A DNA stretch of 64,000 nucleotides from assembly GCF_036250065.1 (NCBI RefSeq), contig NZ_CP109199.1:3038001-3102000 (forward strand). Direction: 5' to 3'. Both the position numbers and the translations under genes were made by a program. This stretch comes from Micromonospora sp. NBC_01699 (GTDB lineage Bacteria > Actinomycetota > Actinomycetes > Mycobacteriales > Micromonosporaceae). The notes under the pieces are model-generated. The model saw nothing but the letters and a program-made list of their open reading frames with translations, had not been told where the DNA came from and did no database searches. Each line of letters opens with the position of its first letter. Within the stretch, counting starts at the first letter, position 1. Positions 7,335 to 16,824 of this stretch are shown here, one piece after another.

Positions 7335-8549
7335 TTACCAGCCGTGTCGGAGAATGCGCCAGGTGGTTTCCGCGCGGATGCGGCCGAGCCCGAACAGCAG
7401 GTCCACCGCGTCGCGGAAGACCACCGGGTCGTTGTTCGCGGCGCGGATCATGTGCCGGGCCCACCACGGTATGGACATCAGGCCGTGTGCGACCCGGCTG
7501 GAGATCAGGTGTGCGCGGTAGGTGCGCCGGAACCAGGTTTCGAACTCGGCCAACGCCCGCGCCTGCTCGACCGCCCCGGACAGGTTCGCGGGCAGCCGGG
7601 TGACCAACTCGTACGCGGCGTTCATGCCGTAGACGATGCCCTCCCCGCTGAGCGGATTGATCATCGATCCGGCGTCACCGATCAGCGCCGCCCGCTCGTG
7701 CGCCAGCCGGGGTATCGGTCGCGCCAGTGGCAGGTGGTGGGCCCGGTGGGCGTACAGGTCACCGAGTTCGATGCCGCGCTGCCGGCACGAGTCGGCGAAC
7801 CGGTCGAGGACCCGGCGCAGGTCCAGTGACCGGCGACGCAGTTCGGAGACCATGATGCCCACGCCGACGTTCACCGTGCCCTTCCCGTTGGGAAAGACCC
7901 AGCCGTACGCGGGCAGCATCTCCTTCGACCACTCGAAAATCATGCGCTGGCCGAGCGGCCCGTCGGGGTCGAAGGCGTCGCTGTCGGCGTAGGCGCGCAT
8001 CGCGATGGCGGTGCTCCGGCCGCTCGGCCGCCCGGCACCGAGCTGCCGACGCAGCACCGAGTACGCGCCGTCCGCACCGATCACCAGTCCCGCCTCCAAC
8101 CGGTGCTCGGTGCCGGCCCGCCGGACCGACACCCAGCGGCGGTCGTCGGCCAGGCCGGTCGCCGTCACCTTGTGCCCGCTCAGGTCCACCGCCCCGGCGT
8201 TCAGCGCCGCCAGCCGTAGCCGCTGGTCGAAGTCGGCGCGCGGCACCACGTACCCCTCGGTCGACATCCCGTCCAGGCCGGTCAGCGCGGCGTTCAGCTC
8301 CACGCCGGCCGGGCCGTAGACGGTCAGCGACGCGGCCGGGGTCTCGCCGGCCAGGATGTGGTCGAGATCGAGCCGGCGCAGCAACTGGGCCACGCCCGGT
8401 CCCAGCCCGTCACCGCAGGGCTTGTCCCGGGGAAAGGTGCGCTGGTCGACCAGGGCGACGCGCCACCCGCGACGGGCGGCCACGATCGCGGCGGTGGCGC
8501 CGGCCGGGCCGGATCCGGCCACCACGACATCGAACCGGAGTGGGCCCAT
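7335..8549 (-). CDS. Geranylgeranyl reductase family FAD-dependent oxidoreductase
   Basis: A 404-residue flavoprotein of the geranylgeranyl reductase family. FAD-binding signatures are in place: the N-terminal Rossmann loop G-S-G-P-A-G (12-17), the family motif D-K-P-C-G-D-G (42-48), and G-D-A-G (291-294) followed by N-P-L-S-G-E-G-I. Such enzymes reduce isoprenoid double bonds in the side chains of lipids or quinones, for example menaquinone in actinobacteria. The C-terminal arm contains W-W-A-R-H-M-I-R, usual for the group. The ATG at 8549 lies just upstream of the first strand. A membrane protein follows 4 bases after the stop. The cobalamin genes read in the same direction 134 bases upstream, but no functional link is evident. 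Confidence 0.88.
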   Translation of the reverse strand: MGPLRFDVVVAGSGPAGATAAIVAARRGWRVALVDQRTFPRDKPCGDGLGPGVAQLLRRLDLDHILAGETPAASLTVYGPAGVELNAALTGLDGMSTEGYVVPRADFDQRLRLAALNAGAVDLSGHKVTATGLADDRRWVSVRRAGTEHRLEAGLVIGADGAYSVLRRQLGAGRPSGRSTAIAMRAYADSDAFDPDGPLGQRMIFEWSKEMLPAYGWVFPNGKGTVNVGVGIMVSELRRRSLDLRRVLDRFADSCRQRGIELGDLYAHRAHHLPLARPIPRLAHERAALIGDAGSMINPLSGEGIVYGMNAAYELVTRLPANLSGAVEQARALAEFETWFRRTYRAHLISSRVAHGLMSIPWWARHMIRAANNDPVVFRDAVDLLFGLGRIRAETTWRILRHGW

Positions 8550-8683
8550 GCGCTCATATTGCCAGGCGTGATCGCTCCACTACGGAAGTCGGGAGCGGTC
8601 GGGCTCGGCACCGATCGCCAAACCTCTCGAAGCGGGCGGTCACCGATCCCGCCGGCTCCGTCGGTCGACCGGCGAGCCGGCGA

Positions 8684-10327
8684 TCAGGCCGGGTAGCGGC
8701 GGGGCGTGAAGACCACCGGACCGGCGAAACCCCGCTCCACCACCCGAGTGCCGGACGAGCCGACCAGCAGCAGCGTACGCATGTCGACCTCGGCCGGGTC
8801 GAGGTCGGCGAGCCGGACCACGCGTACGCGTTCACCCGTTCCGCCGACGTCCCGCCCGAGCACCACCGGGGTCTCCGGTGACCGGTGCGCCAGCAGCAGT
8901 TCCTTAGCCGCCGCCACCTGCCAGGTACGACTCTTCGACCCCGGGTTGTAGATCGCGATCACCAGGTCGGCCTCGGCGGCGGCGGTCAACCGCTTCGCGA
9001 TGATCTCCCACGGCTTGAGCCGGTCCGACAGCGACAGCACGCAGTAGTCGTGCCCGAGCGGGGCGCCGACCCGGCTCGCCACCGCGTGGGCGGCGGTCAG
9101 CCCCGGCAGCACCCGTACCGGAATGTCCGTCCACTTCGGTTCGGAGGCCACCTCCAGGACGGCGGCGGCCATCGCGAAGACACCGGGGTCGCCGGACGAC
9201 ACCACCGCCACCCGCCGGCCGCGTCGGGCCAGGTCCAGGGCGAACTCGGCCCGTTCCGCCTCCACCCGGTTGTCCGAGGCGTGCCGGCGCTGGCGCGGGT
9301 TGGCCGGCACCCGGTCCAGGTACGGCCCGTAGCCGACCAGGTCGTCGGCAACGGCCAACGCGTCCTGCGCCTGCGGGGTGCACCACTCGCGTCCCGCCGG
9401 ACCGAGCCCGATCACGACGACCTCACCCATCCCCGCCGCGACCGGCTCGGGACCACCGATCGACTCGGGGACAGCCACCGGCTCGGGGACGGCCGGGGGA
9501 GTCACCGCACCCGCCAGCTCGGCGCGGGTACGTTCGTGCACCCGGCTCGGCAGCAACGCCAGCGAGAAGTACGGCACCGTCGCCGGATCCACCTCGGCGA
9601 GTCTGGCCGACTGCTGCCGATCGGTGGTGGCGCGTTCGACGTACCAGGTCTCGTCCAGCCGGCCCGCCTGCGCGAGCGCCGCGCGGACGTTGCCGAAGGT
9701 GCGGCCCAGCTTCATGATCGCCGCCGAGTCGGTGGCCGCCAGCCGCTCCGCCAGGATCTCCGTCGGCAGGGTCCCCGGCAGCACGGTCAGGATCTCGTCC
9801 CGCTCGACCAGCGGACGCCCGAGTACGGCGGCAGCCGCGCTGACCGACGTCACGCCCGGCACCACCTCGGTCGGGTAGCGACCGGCGAGCCGCTTGTGCA
9901 TGTGCATGTACGAGCCGTAGAAGAACGGGTCGCCCTCGCAGAGCACCACCACGTCCCGCCCGGCGTCCAGGTGTGCGGCGAGCCGGGCCGCGCTCGCCGC
10001 GTAGAACTCCTCGATCTCGGCCCGGTAGCCGTCCGGGTGCTCCGGCTTCTCCGTGGTGACCGGGTAGGTCAGCGCCTCCTCGATCTGCCCGTCCCGCAGG
10101 TACGGTTCCGCGATCGTCCGGGCCACACTGCGCCCGTGCCGCGCGCTGTGGTACGCGACCACGTCGGCCCGCTCGACCAGCCGGGCGGCCTTCACCGTCA
10201 CCAGCTCCGGGTCACCCGGTCCGAGCCCCACCCCGTACAGCCGGCCGGTGTTCCGGCCCGGTCCGGGCGCGTCGCCGTCGAGGGCCGGGCCCGTCTCGTT
10301 CACCGGCACACCGTCCACGTTGGTCAC
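8684..10327 (-). CDS. cobIJ: Precorrin-2 C20- / precorrin-3B C17-methyltransferase fusion
   Basis: A 547-residue fusion of two SAM-dependent tetrapyrrole methyltransferases. The CobI half (about 28-262) starts with [10 protein letters not shown] and contains [16 protein letters not shown] and V-P-G-V-T-S-V-S. A Pro/Glu/Val-rich linker (about 275-298) leads to the CobJ half, with [29 protein letters not shown] and [11 protein letters not shown]. Together they methylate C20 of precorrin-2 and then C17 with ring contraction. The fusion is usual in actinobacteria. The GTG at 10327 overlaps the cobH stop (GTGA), and a purine-rich GAGAGA precedes it, so translation is coupled. It is the third gene of cobG-cobH-cobIJ. 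Confidence 0.95.
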   Translation of the reverse strand: MTNVDGVPVNETGPALDGDAPGPGRNTGRLYGVGLGPGDPELVTVKAARLVERADVVAYHSARHGRSVARTIAEPYLRDGQIEEALTYPVTTEKPEHPDGYRAEIEEFYAASAARLAAHLDAGRDVVVLCEGDPFFYGSYMHMHKRLAGRYPTEVVPGVTSVSAAAAVLGRPLVERDEILTVLPGTLPTEILAERLAATDSAAIMKLGRTFGNVRAALAQAGRLDETWYVERATTDRQQSARLAEVDPATVPYFSLALLPSRVHERTRAELAGAVTPPAVPEPVAVPESIGGPEPVAAGMGEVVVIGLGPAGREWCTPQAQDALAVADDLVGYGPYLDRVPANPRQRRHASDNRVEAERAEFALDLARRGRRVAVVSSGDPGVFAMAAAVLEVASEPKWTDIPVRVLPGLTAAHAVASRVGAPLGHDYCVLSLSDRLKPWEIIAKRLTAAAEADLVIAIYNPGSKSRTWQVAAAKELLLAHRSPETPVVLGRDVGGTGERVRVVRLADLDPAEVDMRTLLLVGSSGTRVVERGFAGPVVFTPRRYPA

Positions 10328-10950
10328 TCTCTCTCGCTGGCGATGGCGTTGATCGCCGCCGCGGTCATCGCGCTGCCGCCGCGCCGCCCGTGCACGACCA
10401 GGTACTCCAGCCCACCCGGATGCGCGGCGAGCGCCTGCTTGGACTCGGCCGCGCCGATGAAACCGACCGGGATGCCGAGCACCGCCGCCGGCCGCCCGGC
10501 ACCCGCCTCGACCATCTCCAGCAGGCGGAACAGGGCGGTCGGCGCGTTGCCCACGGCGACCACCGCGCCGTCGAGCCGATCGCCCCACAGGTCCAGCGCG
10601 GCGGCGCTGCGGGTGGTGCCGAGTTGCGCCGCCAGGGCCGGCACCCGAGGATCGCGCAGGGTGCAGATCACCTCGTTGTCGGCGGGCAGCCGGGTCCGGG
10701 TGACCCCGGCGGCGACCATCTCGGCGTCACAGAGGATCGGCGCCCCGGCGCGCAGCGCCGCCCGCGCCGCCGACACCACGCCGGGGGAGTGGGCGACGTC
10801 CGCCGGCAGGTCGACCATGCCGCAGGCATGGATCATGCGTACGGCCACCGTCGCGACGTCGTCGGGCAGGCCCGACAGGTCAGCCTCGGCGCGGATAGTG
10901 GCGAACGACCGGCGGTAGATCTCCGCACCGTCGCGGACGTAGTCGATCAC
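10324..10950 (-). CDS. cobH: Precorrin-8X methylmutase
   Basis: A 208-residue CobH/CbiC enzyme that moves the methyl group from C11 to C12 of precorrin-8x, giving hydrogenobyrinate. Family marks: Y-R-R-S-F-A-T-I-R near the N-terminus, M-I-H-A-C-G-M-V-D with the catalytic His (about residue 41), P-I-L-C-D-A-E-M-V, and [11 protein letters not shown] followed by [13 protein letters not shown]. The length matches the family. The GTG start at 10950 is preceded by GGAGGGG at 3 nt and overlaps the cobG stop by GTGA; the cobIJ start overlaps its own stop the same way. All three genes are therefore translationally coupled. Confidence 0.95.
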   Translation of the reverse strand: MIDYVRDGAEIYRRSFATIRAEADLSGLPDDVATVAVRMIHACGMVDLPADVAHSPGVVSAARAALRAGAPILCDAEMVAAGVTRTRLPADNEVICTLRDPRVPALAAQLGTTRSAAALDLWGDRLDGAVVAVGNAPTALFRLLEMVEAGAGRPAAVLGIPVGFIGAAESKQALAAHPGGLEYLVVHGRRGGSAMTAAAINAIASERE

Positions 10951-12266
10951 GTACCCCTCCGTGCCGCCGCGATCGTGGCGGCGGTCTCGTCCAGCGTCGC
11001 CGACCGCGAGCGCGGTCGACCGTCCAGGCTGACCTGGTAACCCTCGATGGTGGCCAGCACCTCGACATGCCGGTCCGTCGGCCGGCCGCAGCGCCGCTCG
11101 CAACCGACCCAGTGCACCGGCAGTCCGGTCGGCCCCGACGGCGCGGCGGCGTGCACCACCGTCGCGTCGGTCCGTACGTTCGCGAGCGCCTTCGCGCAGC
11201 CGGGCGACCCGGCGCAGCCGGTCACGCCGACCCAACCGGCGGCGGCATCGGCCACCAGACCCGCGGCGGCCAGTGTCGCCAGCCGGCGCCCAGCCTCGCC
11301 GGTGTCCAGATCGGGTACGACAACGGTGCGCCACGGAGTGATGTTGATCTCGTCGCCGCCCGCCCCGGCGGCCGCCGCCAACGCGATGAGCTGGGTGTCG
11401 GTGAGTCGACCGAGCGGCACCACCGCCGCGAGCGCGACCCGCCCGTCGAGCTGGTCCACCAACCCGACCGGCGCCCGGTTCGGCGTCTCGGGGATGTCGG
11501 CGGGCACGGGGGCGACCATCGGCAGGTCCAGCGCCGCGTGCAACCGGGCGGTGATGGTGCGTACGCCGTTGTCGAGTTCTGCCAGCCGCCAGGCGGTGCT
11601 GTGCTGGGCGGTGGACTCGGTGAGGAAGGCGCGGGCGGCGAGCAGGGCGGTCGACGCGGCGGCCGCCGGCGGTACGCGTACCCCCGTGTCGGTGCCGGCC
11701 AGCAGCACCGCCACCGCCCCGCCCGGTACGGCGAGCAGCCCGACGTCCGCGCCGAAGCCGGTCACGTCGCCCCGCCCGTCGTCGACGGTGAACAGGAACC
11801 GGCCCGGCAACCCGGCCAGCACCGGATCCGCGCAGAGCCCCTCGTCCAGCTCATCGACCAGCGCCCGGACGTCGAGCAGCCCCCCACCGATCCGACCACT
11901 GAGTACGGAAGCGATCACGTTGCGTACGCGTTCGTGGCTCTCTGACGGCAACAGCCCGGCCGCGTACAACCGGGCGGCCAGGTCCCGCTCGGTGCCCGCC
12001 CGCAGGCCACGCAGCTGCACGTTGCCGCGCGAGGTCAACTCCAGGGCGCCGTCACCCAGATCGAGCGCGGCGGCGGTCAGCGCGACGAGCTGTTCGGTGT
12101 GCAACCGCCCACCGGGCACCCGCACCCGAGCCAGGTTCCCGTCGGCGGCGACATGTACGCGCAGTGTCCCCGGACAGGCGTCCGGTGCCGACCGCCCTCG
12201 TGGTGACCACACCCGGCGGATACTACGGCCTGCGTGGGCCCACCCCGGCGGCACGCCGACCGGCAC
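10947..12266 (-). CDS. cobG: Precorrin-3B synthase
   Basis: A sulfite/nitrite-reductase-fold Fe-S enzyme, about 439 residues, that uses O2 to make precorrin-3B. It marks the aerobic cobalamin route. Two ferredoxin-like half domains are visible (R-V-R-V-P-G-G-R-L ... [12 protein letters not shown] and the mirrored [10 protein letters not shown]). The 4Fe-4S/siroheme-type cysteines lie near the C-terminus in [10 protein letters not shown] and G-C-E-R-R-C-G. The GTG at 12266 has AGGGG at 7 nt and begins close to the first conserved strand. Longer frames run into sequence antisense to the riboswitch and are less likely. It heads the cobG-cobH-cobIJ operon and diverges from the cobN leader. Confidence 0.88.
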   Translation of the reverse strand: MPVGVPPGWAHAGRSIRRVWSPRGRSAPDACPGTLRVHVAADGNLARVRVPGGRLHTEQLVALTAAALDLGDGALELTSRGNVQLRGLRAGTERDLAARLYAAGLLPSESHERVRNVIASVLSGRIGGGLLDVRALVDELDEGLCADPVLAGLPGRFLFTVDDGRGDVTGFGADVGLLAVPGGAVAVLLAGTDTGVRVPPAAAASTALLAARAFLTESTAQHSTAWRLAELDNGVRTITARLHAALDLPMVAPVPADIPETPNRAPVGLVDQLDGRVALAAVVPLGRLTDTQLIALAAAAGAGGDEINITPWRTVVVPDLDTGEAGRRLATLAAAGLVADAAAGWVGVTGCAGSPGCAKALANVRTDATVVHAAAPSGPTGLPVHWVGCERRCGRPTDRHVEVLATIEGYQVSLDGRPRSRSATLDETAATIAAARRGT

Positions 12267-12324
12267 ACCAGCACCCCTGGCGGGAGCGGCTTGACGAACC
12301 GGGGTCCGAGTCGTGAGAGTGAGA

Positions 12325-12480
12325 ACCGCTGAACGCGGCGACAGGTGGAGGAAGCCGGTGAGATCCCGGCGCGGTCCCGCCACTGTTACCGGGGAGCGGA
12401 CCCCGACACGGTCACGGCCCACACGGGCGGGAAGACCGGGGCGAGCGACGATCCGGGAGCCAGGAGACTCCGGGTCACCG
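12325..12480 (+). promoter_or_regulatory. Cobalamin riboswitch upstream of cobN
   Basis: A B12-sensing RNA is recognisable from its conserved core: GAAGCCGGTGAG (12351-12362), then GCGGTCCCGCCACTGT (12370-12385, the B12 box), and later AGCCAGGAGACTC (12459-12471) closing the ligand core. The order, strand and spacing match the adenosyl/cobalamin class. The strong ribosome-binding site GGGAGG (12550-12555) lies about 70 bases downstream, just before the leader ORF, so control is probably translational: ligand binding would hide that site. The outer limits are approximate. Confidence 0.92.
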
Positions 12481-12563
12481 CGCGGCGTGGAGCGGACCCG
12501 TCCGGGCCCGCCCCGAGCCGCAACCGACGAACCCGGGGCGCGGACCCCGAGGGAGGAACCACC

Positions 12564-12596
12564 ATGTCACGCCACGCCCTGCGCGGTGCCCGATGA
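12564..12596 (+). CDS. Ten-codon leader ORF overlapping cobN
   Basis: An ATG at 12564 sits behind the best ribosome-binding site of the region (GGGAGGAACCACC) and encodes MSRHALRGAR. Its TGA (12594-12596) overlaps the cobN ATG (12593-12595) as ATGA. The cobN start itself has only GC-rich, unhelpful sequence upstream. The arrangement implies that ribosomes load at the leader, under control of the riboswitch, and reinitiate at cobN. The peptide itself may have no function; two Arg and one His codon do not suggest a classical attenuator. An alternative is that the leader ATG is the true start of cobN after a sequence error, but a frame change would be needed. Confidence 0.55.
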   Translation: MSRHALRGAR

Positions 12597-15500
12597 TCCT
12601 GCTCCTCTCCACCTCGGACACCGACCTGCTCAGCGGCAGGGCAAGTGGCGCCGACTTCCGGCTGGCGAACCCGGCCCGCACCTCGGTCGAGGACCTGCCC
12701 GCCCTGCTCGACGGCGTCGACCTGGTGGTCGTACGCATCCTCGGCGGCTACCGCGCCTGGGAGGAGGGGCTGGACTCGCTGCTGGCCGGGGCGCTGCCGG
12801 TCGTACTCCTCGGTGGTGAACAGGCACCGGACGCGGAGCTGATGCGCCGCTCGACCGTGCCCGCCGGGGTGGCCGCGGAAGCCCACGCCTACCTCGCGCA
12901 CGGTGGACCGGCGAACCTCACCGAGCTGCACCGGTTCCTCTCCGACACGGTCCTGCTCACCGGCTACGGCTTCGCCCCGCCGGTGCCGACCCCGGAGTGG
13001 GGCCGGCTGGAGCGCGAGGAGCGCAACACCGCCGGGCCGGTGATCGGGGTGCTCTACTACCGGGCCCATCACGTCGCCGGCAACACCGCCTTTGTCGAGA
13101 CGCTCTGCGCCGCGATCGAGGACACCGGTGGCCGACCGCTGCCGATCTACTGCGCCTCGCTGCGCAGCCCCGCAGCCGCCCTGTTGGAGACCCTCGGCGA
13201 GGCCGACGCGCTGGTCGTGACCGTGCTCGCCGCCGGTGGCACCCGCCCCGCCGAGGCCGGTGCCGGCGGTGACGACGAAGCCTGGGACGTCGGCGCGCTC
13301 GCCGCCCTCGACGTGCCGATCCTCCAGGGGCTCTGCCTCACCAGCAGCCGCGCCGTCTGGGCCGACAACGACGACGGCCTCTCCCCGCTGGACACCGCCA
13401 CCCAGGTCGCCATCCCCGAGTTCGACGGCCGGATCATCACCGTGCCGTTCTCGTTCAAGGAGATCGACTCCGACGGGCTGACCGTCTACGTCGCCGACCC
13501 CGAGCGGTCCGCGCGGGTCGCCGGCATCGCGGTCCGGCACGGCTCGCTGCGGCACACCCCGAAGGCCGAGCGTCGGATCGTGCTGATGCTGTCGGCGTAC
13601 CCGACCAAGCACGCCCGGATCGGCAACGCGGTCGGCCTCGACACGCCGGCCAGCGTCGTCCGGCTGCTCACCGCCATGCGCGAGCAGGGGTACGACATCG
13701 GCCCGACCGACGGCCCGGACGCGTTCCCCGGAGTGGCCGCCGGTGACGGCGACGCCCTGGTGCACGCACTGATCGCCGCCGGTGGCCAGGACCTCAACTG
13801 GCTCACCGAGCAACAGCTCGAAGCCAACCCGATCCGGATCCCGGCCAGCCGCTACCGCACCTGGTACGACACCCTCCCGGCGCAGCTGCGCGAGGGCATG
13901 GAACGGCACTGGGGACCGCCGCCCGGTGAGCTGTTCGTGGACACCTCCCGCGACCCCGAGGGTGAGATCGTGCTCGCCGCGCTGCGGGCCGGCAACACCG
14001 TCGTCATGGTCCAGCCGCCGCGCGGCTTCGGGGAGAACCCGGTCGCCATCTACCACGATCCGGACCTGCCGCCGAGCCACCACTACCTGGCCGCGTACCG
14101 GTGGCTGGCCGACGAGTTCGGCGCGCACGCGATGGTGCACGTCGGCAAGCACGGCAACCTGGAGTGGCTGCCCGGCAAGACCCTCGGCATGTCCGCCGCC
14201 TGCGGCTCCGACGCCGCCCTCGGCGACCTGCCGCTGATCTACCCGTTCCTGGTCAACGACCCCGGTGAGGGCACCCAGGCCAAGCGGCGGGCGCACGCCA
14301 CCCTGGTCGACCACCTGATCCCGCCGATGGCCCGCGCCGACAGCTACGGCGACATCGCCCGGCTGGAACAGCTCCTGGACGAACACTCGAACATCGCCGC
14401 GCTCGACCCGGCGAAGCTGCCGGCGATCCGGGCCCAGATCTGGACCCTGATCCAGGCCGCCAAGCTCGACCACGACCTCGGCCTGTCCGACCGCCCGCAC
14501 GACGCCGAGTTCGACGAGTTCATCCTGCACGTCGACGGCTGGCTCTGCGAGGTCAAGGACGTACAGATCCGCGACGGGCTGCACGTGCTCGGGGTGGCGC
14601 CGAGCGGACAGAACCGGGTCGACCTGGTGCTGGCCATGCTCCGGGCCCGGCAGATGTGGGCCGGTCAGGTCGCCGCCCTGCCCGGCCTGCGCGAAGCGCT
14701 CGGGCTGACCGAGGACGGCACCGCCGCCCGCGTCGAGGTGGACCGGATCGAGGAGACCGCCCGCGCGCTGGTGCTGGCGATGGAGGAACGGGACTGGGCG
14801 ACCGGGGTCGCGGCGCAGGTGTGCGAGCGGGTGCTCGGCGACTCGGTGGCCGACCACGCGCCGGTGGTCCGGGTGCTGGAGTTCGCGGCCGACGAGATCG
14901 TGCCCCGGCTGGACCGGACCACCGACGAGATGACCGCGGTGCTGCACGCGCTCGATGGCGGATACGTGGCCGCCGGCCCGAGCGGGTCGCCGCTGCGCGG
15001 CCTGGTCAACGTGCTACCCACCGGCCGCAACTTCTACTCCGTCGACCCGAAGGCGGTGCCGAGCCGGCTCGCCTGGGAGACCGGGCAGGCGATGGCCGAC
15101 TCGCTGCTGGCCCGCTACCGGGCCGACACCGGCGAGTGGCCGCGCTCGGTCGGGCTGTCGATGTGGGGCACCAGCGCCATGCGTACCGCCGGTGACGACA
15201 TCGCCGAGGTGCTGGCGCTGCTCGGCGTACGGCCGCGCTGGGACGAGGCGTCCCGCCGGGTCACCGGACTCGAACCGGTCGACCTGGCCGAACTCGGCCG
15301 ACCCCGGATCGACGTGACGATGCGGATCAGCGGCTTCTTCCGGGACGCGTTCCCGCACGTGGTGGCCCTGCTCGACGACGCCGTACGGCTGGTCGCCGGA
15401 CTCGACGAGCCGGACGAGTCGAACTACGTACGGGCACACGCCCTCGCCGACCGGGCCGAGCACGGTGACGAGCGCCGGTCCACCATGCGCATCTTCGGCT

Positions 15501-16213
15501 CCAAGCCCGGCGCGTACGGGGCCGGACTGCTGCCGCTGATCGACAGCCGGAACTGGCGCGACGACGCCGACCTCGCCGAGGTGTACGCCGTCTGGGGCGG
15601 TTACGCCTACGGCCGGGGCGTCGACGGGGTGCCCGCCCGCGGCGACATGGAGACGGCGTACAAGCGGATAGCGGTGGCGGTGAAGAACACCGACACCCGC
15701 GAGCACGACATCGCCGACTCCGACGACTACTTCCAGTACCACGGCGGCATGATCGCCACCGTCCGGGCGCTCACCGGGAAGGCACCGGCGGCGTACATCG
15801 GGGACAGCACCCGGCCGGACGCGGTGCGCACCCGTACGTTGAGCGAGGAGACCGCCCGGATCTTCCGCGCCCGGGTGGTCAACCCCCGCTGGCTGGCCGC
15901 TATGCGCCGGCACGGCTACAAGGGCGCGTTCGAGCTGGCCGCGACCGTCGACTACCTGTTCGGGTACGACGCCACCGCCGGCGTCGTCGCCGACTGGATG
16001 TACGAGAAACTGGCCGAGACGTACGCGCTCGACCCGGAGAACCAGAAGTTCCTCACCGAGTCGAACCCGTGGGCGCTGCACGGCATCACCGAGCGGCTGC
16101 TCGAAGCGGCCGACCGGCAGCTCTGGGAGCACCCGGAGCAGGCCACCCTCGACGCCCTGCGCGAGCTGTACGTGCGCACCGAGGGTGACCTGGAGGACGA
16201 CGGCTCCGAGTAA
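12593..16213 (+). CDS. cobN: Cobaltochelatase subunit CobN
   Basis: The large subunit of the aerobic, ATP-dependent cobaltochelatase (1206 residues, usual for the family), which inserts Co2+ into hydrogenobyrinate a,c-diamide together with CobS and CobT-type partners. Recognisable blocks: G-V-L-Y-Y-R-A-H-H-V-A-G-N-T near residue 150, P-I-L-Q-G-L near 243, V-H-V-G-K-H-G-N-L-E-W-L-P-G-K near 514, and the C-terminal T-M-R-I-F-G-S-K-P-G-A-Y-G-A-G with W-G-G-Y-A-Y-G. CobN is related to BchH/ChlH. The ATG is embedded in the stop of the leader ORF. It is the only gene of the riboswitch transcript before the hairpin at 16231. No cobS/cobT is in the window; actinobacterial ChlI/D-type proteins elsewhere would be needed. 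Confidence 0.96.
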   Translation: MILLLSTSDTDLLSGRASGADFRLANPARTSVEDLPALLDGVDLVVVRILGGYRAWEEGLDSLLAGALPVVLLGGEQAPDAELMRRSTVPAGVAAEAHAYLAHGGPANLTELHRFLSDTVLLTGYGFAPPVPTPEWGRLEREERNTAGPVIGVLYYRAHHVAGNTAFVETLCAAIEDTGGRPLPIYCASLRSPAAALLETLGEADALVVTVLAAGGTRPAEAGAGGDDEAWDVGALAALDVPILQGLCLTSSRAVWADNDDGLSPLDTATQVAIPEFDGRIITVPFSFKEIDSDGLTVYVADPERSARVAGIAVRHGSLRHTPKAERRIVLMLSAYPTKHARIGNAVGLDTPASVVRLLTAMREQGYDIGPTDGPDAFPGVAAGDGDALVHALIAAGGQDLNWLTEQQLEANPIRIPASRYRTWYDTLPAQLREGMERHWGPPPGELFVDTSRDPEGEIVLAALRAGNTVVMVQPPRGFGENPVAIYHDPDLPPSHHYLAAYRWLADEFGAHAMVHVGKHGNLEWLPGKTLGMSAACGSDAALGDLPLIYPFLVNDPGEGTQAKRRAHATLVDHLIPPMARADSYGDIARLEQLLDEHSNIAALDPAKLPAIRAQIWTLIQAAKLDHDLGLSDRPHDAEFDEFILHVDGWLCEVKDVQIRDGLHVLGVAPSGQNRVDLVLAMLRARQMWAGQVAALPGLREALGLTEDGTAARVEVDRIEETARALVLAMEERDWATGVAAQVCERVLGDSVADHAPVVRVLEFAADEIVPRLDRTTDEMTAVLHALDGGYVAAGPSGSPLRGLVNVLPTGRNFYSVDPKAVPSRLAWETGQAMADSLLARYRADTGEWPRSVGLSMWGTSAMRTAGDDIAEVLALLGVRPRWDEASRRVTGLEPVDLAELGRPRIDVTMRISGFFRDAFPHVVALLDDAVRLVAGLDEPDESNYVRAHALADRAEHGDERRSTMRIFGSKPGAYGAGLLPLIDSRNWRDDADLAEVYAVWGGYAYGRGVDGVPARGDMETAYKRIAVAVKNTDTREHDIADSDDYFQYHGGMIATVRALTGKAPAAYIGDSTRPDAVRTRTLSEETARIFRARVVNPRWLAAMRRHGYKGAFELAATVDYLFGYDATAGVVADWMYEKLAETYALDPENQKFLTESNPWALHGITERLLEAADRQLWEHPEQATLDALRELYVRTEGDLEDDGSE

Positions 16214-16230
16214 CCCCGTCACCGGGTGAT

Positions 16231-16252
16231 CGGCAGGGCCTCCGCCCTGCCG
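16231..16252. terminator. Hairpin after cobN
   Basis: A perfect 9-bp stem (16231-16239 with 16244-16252) and a CTCC loop, 17 bases after the cobN stop and 18 before the stop of the convergent ferredoxin gene. There is no U-tract. It is probably a bidirectional terminator. Confidence 0.65.
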
Positions 16253-16270
16253 GCACCGGGTGCGGGTCTC

Positions 16271-16699
16271 TCAGCGACGGGTCGCCGGGCCGGGCGCGGG
16301 GACCGAATACAGCTCCAGCACCGGGGGCAGCGGGACGACGCCGGGGCCACCGGCACGTACCCAGGCGGCGATCTCGTCCACCGCCGGGTCGTCCAGGACG
16401 AACCCGAACCAGACCGGACGGGCACCGGCCGCCCGCCCCGCCGGTGACGGATGTACGACCACCACGTTCGACCGTTCACACGCGTCGAGACAGTCGTCGG
16501 TCACGCGTACCCGATGTTCGGCACCGACCTCGGCCCGGAGCCGCTCCACCTGGCCGGCGTGGTCCACTTCCGGGTGCTTGCGGACCGAACCGCAGCAACA
16601 GCCGCGACAGACGGTCAACGCGCAACCGGTGGGTGGTGACCAGCGGCGCCGACCGGCCGGCTCAACCACGGTGTCCCACCCCTGCCTGCACCCACCCAT
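16271..16699 (-). CDS. Thioredoxin-like 2Fe-2S ferredoxin domain protein
   Basis: A small protein with a thioredoxin-like 2Fe-2S domain. Cysteines sit in L-T-V-C-R-G-C-C-C-G and in D-D-C-L-D-A-C-E-R-S-N-V-V-V-V, the usual four-ligand layout. A C-terminal segment, W-F-G-F-V-L-D-D-P-A-V-D-E-I-A-A-W-V, is found in versions next to cobN. Such genes accompany cobalamin clusters in actinobacteria and may serve in cobalt insertion or electron supply to CobG; that role is inferred. The start is uncertain: the ATG at 16699 (142 residues) is given, but in-frame ATGs at 16744 and 16762 would add a basic, Gly/Arg-rich leader. It converges on cobN. Confidence 0.75.
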   Translation of the reverse strand: MGGCRQGWDTVVEPAGRRRWSPPTGCALTVCRGCCCGSVRKHPEVDHAGQVERLRAEVGAEHRVRVTDDCLDACERSNVVVVHPSPAGRAAGARPVWFGFVLDDPAVDEIAAWVRAGGPGVVPLPPVLELYSVPAPGPATRR

Positions 16700-16824
16700 C
16701 CTGACATCCGGCGCCCGGCCGGTCGGCGCGGCCCCGAGCCGCATCCGCCCGGCACGACTCACGTCGATATCCTGTTTGCAACACCGGGATGCGAGGCTGG
16801 TGCGGTGAAGAGTGGAGCGTGTTC

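Noticed and set aside
12386-14947. 853-codon open frame on the minus strand opposite cobN
   Set aside because: It is antisense to a clearly conserved CobN and has no family motifs. Long antisense frames are expected at this GC.
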